Part shown: in pieces, positions 47,214-57,795 of the stretch
How the letters are laid out: each line of letters opens with the position of its first letter
How positions within the stretch are numbered: the stretch's first letter is position 1
NCBI GenBank assembly: GCA_002286855.1
Contig: NRSV01000009.1
Coordinates: 64,984-128,983 of the forward strand
Origin: Bipolaris cookei
Lineage: Eukaryota > Ascomycota > Dothideomycetes > Pleosporales > Pleosporaceae
Length of the DNA stretch: 64,000 nt
Direction of reading: 5' to 3'
Notes under the pieces: generated by a model
Told to the model about the DNA's origin: nothing
Databases searched by the model: none
What the model saw: the letters and a program-made list of their open reading frames with translations, nothing else
Translations under genes and position numbers: made by a program

Positions 47214-48927
47214 TCGCATATGCGACAAGATAAAAAAAAGCGCCACAGAAAGGATAATGTCACACGTAGTAGGTGTAGGGCAGAGCAACTTGAGGCGAGG
47301 GAAATGACAGATGGAAATCACGTGGTGAGGCGAGTGCGGGATATGCCGTTGTATACTTAGGGGCGAGACGGACAAGAAAACTTGTTCTAGAGTTTCTGTT
47401 GGAAGATATTCTGGGAAATAAAAGAAAAGTAAATGCGGAGGACGTTTGCAGGAGTAGATGGGTTTGCTGTGTTTGGTTACGGAGTCTTGTATTCCAAGAA
47501 GGAAAGTGATTTTTGCGTGTTTTCTTCTTATTTGCACATCTCTTGTCTATCGTTTTTTTGGTTGTTTACTATTTTGGAGGGTTTAGTTCGGGATATACGG
47601 TTTCCGCGCCTCCATGGCCTTCCTTTTTTGCGGAGGTTAATGTTCAGGCGGTTTGCAGTGGATGTTTGGTTCTGGAGGAGATGAGGAGACGGATGGAAGA
47701 ATAAGAGAAAGGACCAGACTTTACAAAGTGTATCTCCCCCGATCCGCAAGGATAAAAAGTTCAGCCCTGCGATTTTAGACGAGATGAGCTGAAATATCGT
47801 CATTTCACACCATCTCGGTCAACGGCATGCGTCACGTTTGCTCTCTATTACCCAGTAGACTTATTTTGCACTGTGGCTTATTCTCGCGTAGTGTCAAGGC
47901 AGTAGTTTCACCAGATGTGGAGCGGTGGTGGGGGGAGGAGTGGAAGAGCATACGCCTAAACGACCATGACCGCTCGGTTCCATAACGGCGGTATCCGATA
48001 ATGGTCCGATAATGCTCGGTCGCTGTGTGTCATGCGGCGCCTGTCGAGCTGAACCTGAATCATGTTTTACGATACGTAGTGCCTTGCGAAGCTCAGTACT
48101 AGTAGCCCTAGCTGCGCTAGTTAAGGCTGGAAACAAGAAAAAGTTCATGTGTAGTTCTGGGGCTGCAGCGTACCATGCAAATGCTCGGCATCTACGGCTT
48201 CTAGATGCTTTTCGGGGGTTTTTTTTCAGGTTCTTTCTTCGGCACAAGCGTTCGTAAACGGTGGACAAGTGAATGTTTGAGATGGTAATTAACTGTTGGA
48301 TATATTCAATACATGAGTATATGGACAGGAAGAGAAATGAAATAAATTTAGATACAAAGGAAAGAAAACATGACAGGGACAGGAAGGAGAGGAGAGACAA
48401 ATCCAGAGTGCTGGTAAAACAAGACAATCAAGCCGAGGAAAGCAAGTGATGTAAAGTTCACAAGCTTCACTTGTTACTCGCTCTCCAGCATATCCTCATT
48501 AGCGGATACATGGTACCGACCGCGTGCACCTTCCAGTAAGAAATGACATATACCGAAGGATTGGACTAGCTGAACGCCAACGCCAACGCCAGCGCTAAGA
48601 CCGACCATGGCCAAGAAAAACTGACATGTATAACGTTTTGTGGTTGTGAAAGAGAGAAGAAAATATAGGGCGTGTCCAGCACTGTTGTCGAGTGAGAAAG
48701 GGTGATTGCCATCAAAAACTGGCAGAAATCCCGAAGGAAAAGGATGTCTGGAAACATGATGGGTAGAGCGAATAGGAGAGAGCGGATTCGTCCGATAACT
48801 AGGCGACCGTTATGCAGTATGATATCGTAGCGCAGAGTCATGAATGGCGCCAGAGTAGGCGGCGTGTATCCAGGGAGTATAATGGGGGTATCCAAAGTCG
48901 AGAGACATTATCGTTACGGGGTATCGC
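46880..48927. other. Intergenic DNA with AC microsatellite
   Basis: 2 kb containing the AC repeat at 47172-47210. Other ORFs look spurious. Confidence 0.5.
47172..47210. repeat. AC dinucleotide microsatellite
   Basis: 39 nt of uninterrupted AC repeat, about 19 copies; a ready marker for strain typing. Confidence 0.95.
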
Positions 48928-49745
48928 TTATCGTCGAGACAGAATGACCTGCTGGATTTGTGCAAGCGAGGGATCTTCGTTGAGCCATTTTCCCTGCGCT
49001 GCATCTGCGGCACGGAGGGTACTGTCAATATATGCGTCTGTCATGGCCATGAGTTCCTATTGCTCGCTTGTCAGCCCGTGTTTCAAGTCAGGATCATGAT
49101 CTTCTAGTCTTCCAAGTTTTCTGAAGCGCTTTCATCCTTCAGGGAAGGCCTCCGGCTCCTCGAGGCGAGGTGGACAGGGGAAGTATTTCACGTACATTCC
49201 TCAATGTGGCATCAGCTTGCTGCAATGCTGCCATATGACTAGCATTAGGTTTCTGGCCACGCAAGATGCTCTGACGGCTGTTCATCCAGCGGAGACCAGC
49301 GTTGGCTCGAAGGTAGGCACGTTGGCATTGAAAGCGGCGTACAGCTGCATCTACGATAATACTGTGAATTCTATGTCAGCATGCTATTAGGAGGCTCCCC
49401 AAGACAATCACTAACGCTCTTAATTGCCGCTTCTCATATTCGAGGTCGCCCGTTCCCGAGGGAGTACTGCTGGCGAATGGCGTCTGGAGGATAGCCTGAG
49501 CCTCGCTCGTACACTGTCGGAGAAGGGAGTAGCCATCTAGGTAGTACTCCTCGGCTGTCGGTGTAGCGCGTAGTTGGACAAGGTAGTGTTGGAGGTTGCG
49601 GAAATCAGTCATTATCTCCGCTACGCGCATTGCGCGGGCATCATTGACTTTGAGATGTTAGCAAGGAGGTCTTGATAGATTCTCCCTTGAAGACGCAGTG
49701 ACGGGCTCCAAAAGAGTTGAGGGATGCCTTACGACCATCAGACAT
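48928..49745 (-). CDS. Hypothetical 179-aa helical protein
   Basis: Four exons, complement(join(48928..49056, 49196..49361, 49416..49647, 49733..49745)), give an uninterrupted 179-aa frame beginning with a 13-nt exon (MSDG). All introns have GT-AG ends and phases agree. The protein is rich in Ala, Gln, Arg and Leu and reads as successive amphipathic helices (NDARAMRVAEIMTDFRNLQ, AAVRRFQCQRAYLRANAG, MNSRQSILRG, IQQVILSRR). No signal peptide, membrane segment or catalytic motif. I do not recognise the family. Four exons agreeing in phase argue strongly that it is a real gene even though no single exon is longer than 232 nt. Confidence 0.75.
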
Positions 49746-50915
49746 GATGAATATTAGATTTTCAAAGTAAAGGTCGGCTGGCGACGAACGTGTAGAAAAG
49801 AGTGTAGTATATCGAAGAATGAATCGAGGCTTGTTGTCTTGTATGGAAGAATGAGGCGCGGCATGAGGAGTGTTAAATAGTCGTATGTCCTCAGATGCAC
49901 CCTCCTGCTATGGTGAAGGTAATAGGGCCATGGGCGAGGTTCTGATAGCTTGGGTAGAGAATAGAAGCCTCCCTGCAGGGCTACTCCCGCCGCTACATGG
50001 TGCCGAGCTCCACTTTGAGAGCGTGAGTCGCTTCCAGCTGTACTAGGTTCGTCTCCGCTCGCACCATTCAGCGGCCGGCATATAGTATGTCAAGGCTTGG
50101 AGGAAGAGGAAGAAGGCATACTAGTATCGCCATGAGTATCCATCGGTGCTACAATGGGGAAACGCAGCATGCAGGAACCGTGCGTCTGCATCATAACGAG
50201 TTGGTTTTTTCGGTGCTCCGCTACCGCGGCATCCCAGCTGGAGTGGACAGCGTAGTGTTGACTGACTTCAGCAGCGTGAGGTGCGCCACACGGAGAATTG
50301 GGTTTAGCGGGCCAGCCCTAGGGGCCTGAATCGGGTAAGGCAGCGATGCCAGGCTGTGTATCCTAGTCTCAGCGAAAGCGGCGATTGGCTCTAGTGTGAT
50401 TAGCGGTGCGTTCATCGCGTGCTGGTCCGCTGAGGGCGAACCTGAGAGGCATGTCCGGGAATGGGGCATCAGTGCGTAGGGATGCACAACGCTCGCCAAA
50501 GCCACGGCTGCAAGCCGCAAAGGCGGTGTCAGCCACGCGACGGCTGTGCTGGGCGCTCCGAATGCTGTGAGCCAGTCAGATGACGTCGAGGATGGTGCTC
50601 ACGAGTTGAGGGCCAGCCGTTGGCAGCTGAGAGGCTATGGGAATCTGAGGCCATGGGCGAATGGGCATACCAGCCAAGCGGCCTCACGGCTGAGCTCGCG
50701 CACTTCTTTTTTTGTTCATGTCCGGCGTTGGTGACTCGCTCAAGGTTCATTTAGGCAGGAGAGTACAGTCTAACGTCTTTATTCATCGTGCTGCTCGAGC
50801 ACTTCTGGCGTGTAAGAGGTCGTGTCATGCTACCTGTAAATATCATAATGCTTTAGATTGTGTGGCCGTACCTGAGCGCCCCACACCCTCCTTGCAGCCC
50901 CACGTTTACTGTTTC
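49746..50915. other. Intergenic region
   Basis: 1.17 kb upstream of the 179-aa gene and downstream of proteasome alpha1. Contains short ORFs only. Confidence 0.5.
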
Positions 50916-51964
50916 CTAGTCCTTGTCTGCAATTGACTGAAGTCGCTCGTCGATCTCGTCCTCGGTGAGAGCCCTGAAGGCGGGATCTGTACCCTCCGCG
51001 CCATCCGCCTTGGAACCTCCTACAATGCCAATCTCCAACTCTCCCTTTTTGAAGTCAACAGATAAGACAGTGCTCAGTGCGGTAATGGCGAGCTCAACCA
51101 CCTCTTCCCAGTTGCCGTCTGCATGCTCCTTGTTCTTCAGCTTCTTCTCAAGGAAGTTTAGCGCCTCTTGCGTCTTTGGGCCAGATGCTGTTGCCTTGTA
51201 CCCGACATAGTAGCCTGCAGGATCGCACTTGTAGAGTTGGGGTCCGTATTCAGAGTCGAGCGAGATGAGCGTGGTAGCCACGCCGAGCGGTCGCATGTAA
51301 GCCTGCCCCTCTGTCAGTAATCAATTGGCCCATGTTTGTACGCAATGTCATGCAGTACCCTTTGAGTGTAAACTTGGCTGATGTTGGCTATCCTCTTTGC
51401 TAGGACATCACAGGGCATCTCGTAGCCGTACTTGTAGCGGAACTCGGCAGCCTCACCCCGCGCTCTGCTCACCGAGGCCCTCGCATCGGCAATGGATCCA
51501 GTCATGACGCAGCCAACCGAGGGTGACAGCCGGAAGATATGCGACACTGAGCTGGGGTCAATGAGCTTGTCCTGGAGATATGTCAGTACACACGATGCCG
51601 GCCCCTCCTTGCATGCGCCACACATACAGGCACCTTCTTCTGCGAGATAACTACCGCACAGTCCTTTCCTCGCACGCCCAGCGATGTGATGTTTGCAGCG
51701 GTGATGGCCTTGAATGCATATTCTGGTGTTGTGGGGTCAGCATCTGGTTGTTGACGAGGACACAGCAGCGAGCAGCCAGCCAGTTGGCAATGGTGACTGG
51801 CCCGGCGGTGTGTGGGCAGGCATTGGATTACATACCAACTTGGTAGAGACGGCCCTGGTCCGAGAAAATGGTGATGTGTCGGTCGTAGCCTGCGCTTCCT
51901 ATATGGCGGCCACGGCTGTCAGCATCTATGTAGCTTGGTGGGCAGCTTGCTACGGACCAGACAT
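50916..51964 (-). CDS. SCL1: 20S proteasome subunit alpha1 (Scl1/PSMA6 type)
   Basis: Five exons, complement(join(50916..51302, 51359..51571, 51628..51722, 51836..51898, 51958..51964)), encode 254 aa. The N-terminus carries the proteasome alpha signature YDRHITIFSDQGRLYQVEYAF. Later landmarks DKLIDPSSVSHIF, CVMTGSIADARASVSRAR, YEMPCDVLAKRIAN and GVATTLISLD identify alpha1. It forms part of the outer ring that gates the 20S core; alpha subunits lack the catalytic Thr, consistent here. The 7-nt first exon (ATGTCTG) uses donor GTCCGT and joins at a Gly codon, giving MSGSAGYDRH; this is the only join that gives the expected start. Divergent from the WKF protein 366 bp away, so they may share regulation. 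The gene symbol is the yeast name. Confidence 0.95.
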
Positions 51965-52330
51965 GATGAAGGCGGTGGTGGATAGTGGATTTGGTTCGTA
52001 TTTGTAGTGGGCGTCTTCAGCTTCAGCTCCTGCAGCAGGTCCCGGAAATATGCGATGTGTTGAAAAAAAGGCGGGGGTCTGGATGTAGGCCAGAGGTTGC
52101 TGATGTTGGCTATCGCTGCTTCACCTACGCGTTGCTTGTGGCCTGGAGCTTCTGGGATCGCCGTTGCCTGGTCCGTGCGTCCCTAGCATCAGCCCCGAAA
52201 TTCTCTGCCTGCGACTTCTCATTCGACCTTTGTATACTGACGAACGCCCTATTCCAGCTGATTCGGTCATGCGCGATGCCATCTAACTTCTACATCTTCG
52301 GTCGCACATAGCCATATTCCTCTTTTGATC
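51965..52330. promoter_or_regulatory. Divergent promoter, proteasome alpha1 / WKF protein
   Basis: 366 bp separates two divergent ATGs. I saw no yeast-type PACE (GGTGGCAAA) site. Confidence 0.5.
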
Positions 52331-53977
52331 ATGGCCCAAGACGCGGGCAGAATTCCCGCCTGGCGGAGACTGGGTCTCGCCCTCAAGAACCAGGAGCACG
52401 CCGGAGTCGCCGTGTCTGAAAATCAAACTCCTTCTAATGCTCCACAGCAATCGGCCTTAGGCATTGAGCTGGATGGAAGCGATCAGGCGGCCAAGCTTGG
52501 CAAGCGAAAACACCAAGATGAACCCCATCATCAAGAAACCAAAAAGAGCCGGATTGCTATCACCGACATCCAAATCAACCAAAATACGCCCAATGAGCCT
52601 CCTGAGACTGTCCCAGAGAAAGCTCCAGAGACAGCAAAACCTACCAAGGGAGACTCCAACTATCGGAAGAAGAAGGAAAAGCCAGCCAAACGCCCAAAAG
52701 CAACCAAAGACACTCAGCATGCTGGCTTCCAGCCGCACTTCCAGCCCAGCCGTGCATCACCTGCGACGGCAACAGAGCGCCCAACTTTACTTGCATCCAC
52801 TGAGACAAATAGTGCAGACCCAATTGCGACTCCGCAAAAGCCTCTGACAAAGCAAAGCCGCAAAGACCCCTCAGCTTCACCGCGGAAATCTGTTGCTTTT
52901 ACCCCAGACACTAAAAAGTCCGACGGCAATACCGGACAGGATTACTTCAAAGCCTGGGTCGCGTCACAGAAAGGCACTGGAGAGGTGTCTCAGCCACCAG
53001 AGGTCTCGAATTTTGTCCTGCATGCATTGATTGCCGACGAAGAGAAGATGGCAAGGAAGAACGGACAGCTCAAGAAGAAGCAGGAAAACGAACAGACTAG
53101 ACTAGCAGAAAAGCCATCACCTCAGCTCGCAAAGGCTGAGAAAACCACTCCCAAGCAGGACGAGTCAAAGCTGAAAAAGTCAAAGCCCAACGCTGAACAA
53201 GCCACCTCACAAACTGCGCCCACAGCAAAGGGTAAGAAAAAGGATCCATCCATCTATATCGCTTATCTCACCCAATACTACAACGACCGAAGCAACTGGA
53301 AGTTCAACAAGGCCAAGCAGAATGACGTTGTCGACAATGCTTTGAACATTTTCCGGATCCCAATGGAGCATTCTGAAGCACTGGCGACATACATTGCTGG
53401 ACTTCAAGGGGCAGGTGTTATTGACCGCCTGCGTGAGCGCTGTCACGCAACAATGGACGATCTTGACAAGCAAGACGCAAAAATGGACGATGCAGAGGCC
53501 CGCAAAGTAGCTCAAGAGGAGGCTGAGCAGGAACGCATCGCCAAGGAAAGAAAGAGAAGGAAGACTGACGGCGATGCAGCCGCCTTCGTAGAACACCCGT
53601 ATAGCCCTGGTTTTATTAGAAGACTCCAACGACGCCGAGCCGAGGCGCTTCTGGACGCTTTAGGACGCACTGCACCAGTCGTGGCACCACCAAAGCCCGT
53701 TATAAATCCGCTGATGCAGCATGTCAAGAGCGAGCCACCGAAATCAAACGCGCGAAAACGCAAGCGAAGATCCGAAGTCTCAAGTGACGAGAGCAGTTCG
53801 GACAGTAGCGATGACAGTTCGAGTTCGGATTCAGATTCAGATTCAGATTCAGATTCAGACTCAGACTTAGACTCAGACTCCGGTTCTGGAAAGGATACCG
53901 CTAGCTCCAGCGACGACAGTGACAGTGGGAGCGATAGCAGCAGCAGTGACTCGTCCAGCGATAGCGATAGCGACTAG
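52331..53977 (+). CDS. WKF-domain protein, probably nucleolar
   Basis: Single exon, 548 aa. The diagnostic segment at about residues 305-365 contains YLTQYYNDRSNWKFNKAKQN followed by a helical stretch, matching the WKF domain (C7orf50-type, Pfam DUF2373). The remainder is Lys/Glu/Pro-rich with nuclear-type basic clusters (GKRKHQ, ERKRRKTDG, ARKRKRRSE) and a C-terminal Ser/Asp-rich tail of about 70 residues. Such proteins are found in nucleoli and linked to ribosome biogenesis, but the molecular role is unclear. Start ATG 52331 is the first ATG; the frame has no closer upstream one. The SD tail is encoded by a hexamer repeat. Confidence 0.82.
   Translation: MAQDAGRIPAWRRLGLALKNQEHAGVAVSENQTPSNAPQQSALGIELDGSDQAAKLGKRKHQDEPHHQETKKSRIAITDIQINQNTPNEPPETVPEKAPETAKPTKGDSNYRKKKEKPAKRPKATKDTQHAGFQPHFQPSRASPATATERPTLLASTETNSADPIATPQKPLTKQSRKDPSASPRKSVAFTPDTKKSDGNTGQDYFKAWVASQKGTGEVSQPPEVSNFVLHALIADEEKMARKNGQLKKKQENEQTRLAEKPSPQLAKAEKTTPKQDESKLKKSKPNAEQATSQTAPTAKGKKKDPSIYIAYLTQYYNDRSNWKFNKAKQNDVVDNALNIFRIPMEHSEALATYIAGLQGAGVIDRLRERCHATMDDLDKQDAKMDDAEARKVAQEEAEQERIAKERKRRKTDGDAAAFVEHPYSPGFIRRLQRRRAEALLDALGRTAPVVAPPKPVINPLMQHVKSEPPKSNARKRKRRSEVSSDESSSDSSDDSSSSDSDSDSDSDSDSDLDSDSGSGKDTASSSDDSDSGSDSSSSDSSSDSDSD
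53829..53880. repeat. GATTCA-type hexamer repeat in coding DNA
   Basis: About eight copies of GATTCA/GACTCA/GACTTA encode alternating Asp-Ser in the WKF protein tail; length polymorphism is likely. Confidence 0.8.
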
Positions 53978-54355
53978 ATGGCGGAGTGATTTTTTCCAAG
54001 ATATTTTGCATTGCATTCGAGCAAGGATCTCGGCGTTATCTGTCTTGTAGATACCATTGTCCTCCAAGAAGCCGCCTGGGCGCTTCACCAGTAAGCCGGA
54101 ACATCATCTGTACATACCACAAACAGAATGCATAGATTGTAACGGCCTGTATCATGGGACCAAAACAATATTCCTGGTTAGGAAATATGCGAGTATGCTA
54201 CCCGAACCAGCTAGCTCCATCGTATCCCACAGGTTCCCCGCTCTCGTTGCATAAGTCGGATTATAAACAATCCATTGACGCTTACTATTTATTTAGTCTA
54301 TCTCTCTGTTAAAAATCCCCTCGATATTCTTAATCTTTCTTCTAATACAAACAGA
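53978..54355. other. Short intergenic region
   Basis: 378 bp between two codirectional genes; nothing recognised. Confidence 0.5.
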
Positions 54356-55747
54356 ATGACATTGACATCTCTTCCCAACGAGCTCATCGAACACATTGCC
54401 TCGTATCTCGAACTCCACAGCACCCATTCACTCCGCCTAACCACATCCTCCCTAACAAAAGCATCATCCCACCTCTTCAAAGACCGCTTCTTCCAACAAC
54501 GCACTCTAACCTGGACCAAAGCAAGTCTAGACACCTTTGTACAAATCTCGCTACACCCACAATATGGCAATGCCCTCCGCCACCTCATCATCGACGCAAC
54601 ACCTCAACACTCCATCCGCCTCTGGCAACTATCCAAACAAACCACCGAAATAACCGCCTTCCCCAGCTCCTCCAGGACTGTCGCATCCCCCGAACAGTGC
54701 AGACTCCAAGACGCCTGGGCGCAAGCCGCAGAGAAAGCCGCACAAATCACCACCTTCTTCAACGAAACCCGGCACGACCAAAAAACCCTCAAACAAGCTT
54801 TTGCCAACATGTCCCGCGGAAACCTAACCACCATCACCTTCCTCTACACTGGACTACCTGCATCTCACGTAAAAGGCAGTCGAACCTACTGCGCACTAAG
54901 TCAGTGCGAGACCTCGCGCCCCTTCGTCTCCACCCTCGCCGCCCTCGCCTCATCCCCTCACATCCACCTCTCCCGCATCGCGCTGCACAAGCCTTTCCAC
55001 CATGGCGCCATAAGCATCGGCCGACTGGAAAGTCTCGCTCCTCTCCTCCCTGCTTTCGACAAAACATTCAATACGCTAACGCACCTCGCACTTAACCTTC
55101 GCGACTGGCGCGAACAAGACCCTGGTTTCCAACTCCCACCGCCGCGTTCCTCTTCCTCTTCTTCTTCTACTACTACTACTACCACTACTACTCCTCGCGC
55201 ACCCTTCATCGTGCGCTTCTTGTCCAGAATGACAAATTTAACTTCACTAGAACTTAGCTGCTATAGTAATTTCGAGCATGATGTTTTCGAAGAAATAGCG
55301 AAGCACTGTTGCTTTGACAAGCTGGCAGTGTGTAAGCTTTCGGTTATAAGGATTGAGCGGGTAGAGTGGTTGGACGTGTTTCTGGGAAAGAGTCTGGGAG
55401 GGACGCTGAGGGAGCTTTGCTTGAGGCATGTTATGCTGGGGAAGCGGGAGCGGAGCGGGTGGGTGGAGTGGATGAAGCGGCTTGCGGTTGAGCAACAGAG
55501 TCTGAGCCAAGAGCGTGCATGGGAAGGGCAAGGGGCGGCAACGGGTATTACGCATTTTTGCTTTGCAGATTTGTTTAGGGGTCAGGATGAGGTGTTGCAT
55601 GTACGGGGGAGTCGGAGTCTTTGTTTAGGAGAGGACTGGGCATGTCAGCTTTTGCGCGAATTGGAAGGTGGAGTGGAAGGAAAGGAATGGAGGCCACAGT
55701 GGGATATGGGCGCCTCTGCGTATCCGTTTGTAGGGCTAAGCATGTGA
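54356..55747 (+). CDS. F-box protein
   Basis: Single exon, 463 aa. The F-box occupies residues ~3-45 (LTSLPNELIEHIASYLELHSTHSLRLTTSS), the Skp1-binding module of SCF ubiquitin ligases. The remainder has Leu-rich helical character (ALRHLIIDAT, LTHLALNLRD, TSLELSCYSNF, LRELCLRHVM) that could be irregular leucine-rich repeats. A Ser/Thr homopolymer at nt 55150-55195 comes from CTT/CTA triplets. The substrate is unknown. The frame is open 81 nt upstream, but ATG 54356 begins the F-box motif and has good context (CAGAATGAC). G/C content changes from AT-moderate to G-rich in the last 400 nt, perhaps a composite. Confidence 0.82.
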   Translation: MTLTSLPNELIEHIASYLELHSTHSLRLTTSSLTKASSHLFKDRFFQQRTLTWTKASLDTFVQISLHPQYGNALRHLIIDATPQHSIRLWQLSKQTTEITAFPSSSRTVASPEQCRLQDAWAQAAEKAAQITTFFNETRHDQKTLKQAFANMSRGNLTTITFLYTGLPASHVKGSRTYCALSQCETSRPFVSTLAALASSPHIHLSRIALHKPFHHGAISIGRLESLAPLLPAFDKTFNTLTHLALNLRDWREQDPGFQLPPPRSSSSSSSTTTTTTTTPRAPFIVRFLSRMTNLTSLELSCYSNFEHDVFEEIAKHCCFDKLAVCKLSVIRIERVEWLDVFLGKSLGGTLRELCLRHVMLGKRERSGWVEWMKRLAVEQQSLSQERAWEGQGAATGITHFCFADLFRGQDEVLHVRGSRSLCLGEDWACQLLRELEGGVEGKEWRPQWDMGASAYPFVGLSM

Positions 55748-56065
55748 GTTATGGAATGGTTTCCACCAGTATTTCAGCGGACGAAAAGTACAACCCTGGA
55801 CGCGTTTATGAATACTACCCAGTGATTCAGGTTCTGGATAGAACACAGTATTTCAAGGTAGAGGGCCGTCAAAAGCCTAGAGTACGGGGGACTTGTGTAT
55901 TTTGATATTCAAAAATTCTATGATGATTCCGCATTCCCCCGCTTGTTGCCCATTGTCCAATCGTTCTCAAAGGAATGCAACTCTGTTCAATATAGAGGCC
56001 TCGTCTGTCGAGTGAGATTGCCCATGATTGCGGGAACGGTCCAAGTGTATTGCGGCATATATCTC
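55748..56065. other. Convergent intergenic region
   Basis: 318 bp between convergent genes (F-box, thioredoxin). No further feature seen. Confidence 0.5.
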
Positions 56066-56677
56066 CTACTCAAGGTTGGCCTTGATGGCGGCCTCGAGAG
56101 CCTTGGGGTTGGCACCAACAACCTCGGCGACCTTGTCACCGCCCTTGAAAAGAAGGAAGGTGGGCATAGCACGGATACCGAGTTCCTGGGCGACGTCGGG
56201 GACCTCGTCGACGTCGAGCTTGTAGAAGCGTGCGTTGGGGTATGTGTCGGAAAACCTAGCGCAATGTAAGATGCGCAATCTACGTAAATGGACTAGAGCG
56301 GAAGCTTACTTGACGACCTGGGGAGCAATCACTTTACAAGGACCGCACCATGTTGCGAAGCAGTCAAGAACCATGAGGGTCTCCTTGTCGTTCATGGCAG
56401 CTTCAAAGTCGGCCTTGCTACAATTCGCATCGCGTCAGTTGCGCCTACCAAGTATGACGTCTCGTACGTCGCGCGAGAGGCGACGGATAGGAACTTACGT
56501 GGTAAGGTTGTGGACGCCCTCCTTTTGTTCGCTCATTTTTGCGGTGTTTGAGAAGAAACGCGGGGTGAAGAGTGGTCGGTAGAGGTTTGCGGTTGAGGTG
56601 GGGTTGATGGAAGCTGCTTGCAGGCGCACAGACGTGAGCAGTGTTCTGGTAGCTCTGAACGATGACGGCGCGAACAT
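56066..56677 (-). CDS. Thioredoxin, possibly dual-targeted
   Basis: Three exons, complement(join(56066..56255, 56310..56417, 56499..56677)), encode 158 aa. The redox site ATWCGPCK has Cys84 and Cys87, followed by the cis-Pro motif AMPTF and KANLE end. It reduces disulfides, with electrons from thioredoxin reductase. Relative to a 105-110-aa thioredoxin there is a 47-residue N-terminal extension that is basic and hydroxylated with no acids (MFAPSSFRATRTLLTSVRL...RFFSNTAK), a mitochondrial presequence by composition. Met48 (ATG at 56536, MSEQKEGVHNL) is exactly where a cytosolic thioredoxin would start, so alternative initiation or transcription could give two forms. Both donors are canonical. 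Confidence 0.92.
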
Positions 56678-57795
56678 AATATATGCTAGACGATAAGAGA
56701 GACGGCAAGAAAAAGGTGATTTCAAATGCTCGGGATAATGGAATGAACTGGCCGCCGCCGTTGCCGATTACAATGCTGAGGCGCGCCTATTTGTCGGCAA
56801 GCCCTAGGAGTCCCTGCACAAATGCAAGAATAGCAGTAGTGCACTGGAGCGGGACGGCGGGGAGGCAAATAGGAACGCAAGAGGGCTGCTTACTATGTGA
56901 AAGGTTGAGTGTATTTGTGATGGTAGGTGAAGTTGGAATTCTCCGAGTTTCTTAGGTATGTATAGCGTTGGGCGTGCTGATAAAGGCGGATTACTGTACA
57001 CAGGGTGGCTGGAGGGGCTGCAGTGATGAATGACGTGCTTGGCCGACCGACGACCCGATTTGCCCCACCAGGGTCCTGTCTCGTTCGGCGGGCGATGCAG
57101 CAACCACGACGTCGTCGATTCACTGCAACTCGACCACTCAGAAGCGTTACGTAACAAGTCATGGATGGAAAACCCGGGGTATCTCAAACCATTTCTATAT
57201 TGGGATCCCTAAAGAACTGTCACACAAGCAGATGGGCGCAATGATTGATGTACAAAAGCCATCAGTGCGGCTCAATATAAAATTACAGTCTTTCATGGAA
57301 GAAAATACCCATGGAGACAGTGTTTTGACAACGCCAGGTCTACACGCCGAAAATACAATGAGGCGGAGGCCCTAAAAGACTAGGCCTAACTGCCCACGTC
57401 TAAATGCCGCCCGTATTCCAAAAACTATTAATTACAAAACTAACATCGCAATCCATAAGGAGGGTATCACAGAAGCCGACCGCAGCTGCTTGTGCTATCA
57501 CAGACCACAATAAAAAAAATCCCGAAACAAAATACAAACGCCGCGTTATGCAAGGCGCAAAAAACAACCCAGCCCCACAAAAGGGTCCGAGACGGAGCTT
57601 GCATCCATTTGAGAGCTTTCCTGAACAATGAATCGCATGCTGCCAAGCCAAAAAGGGACAAGAGACAATCAAGGAAATTGTAAATGAGTGACTGAGTGAG
57701 TGGATCAAGGTACAAAGGAAAAATGCAAAATGAGTGGCGTGGCGTGGCAGGTATGCAAAATCAGAAATCAGGAAGGCTCTTACAAAACGGTTGTC
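56678..57795. other. Intergenic region
   Basis: 1.1 kb from the thioredoxin start to the 3' end of the basic 858-aa gene; no supported gene. Confidence 0.5.
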
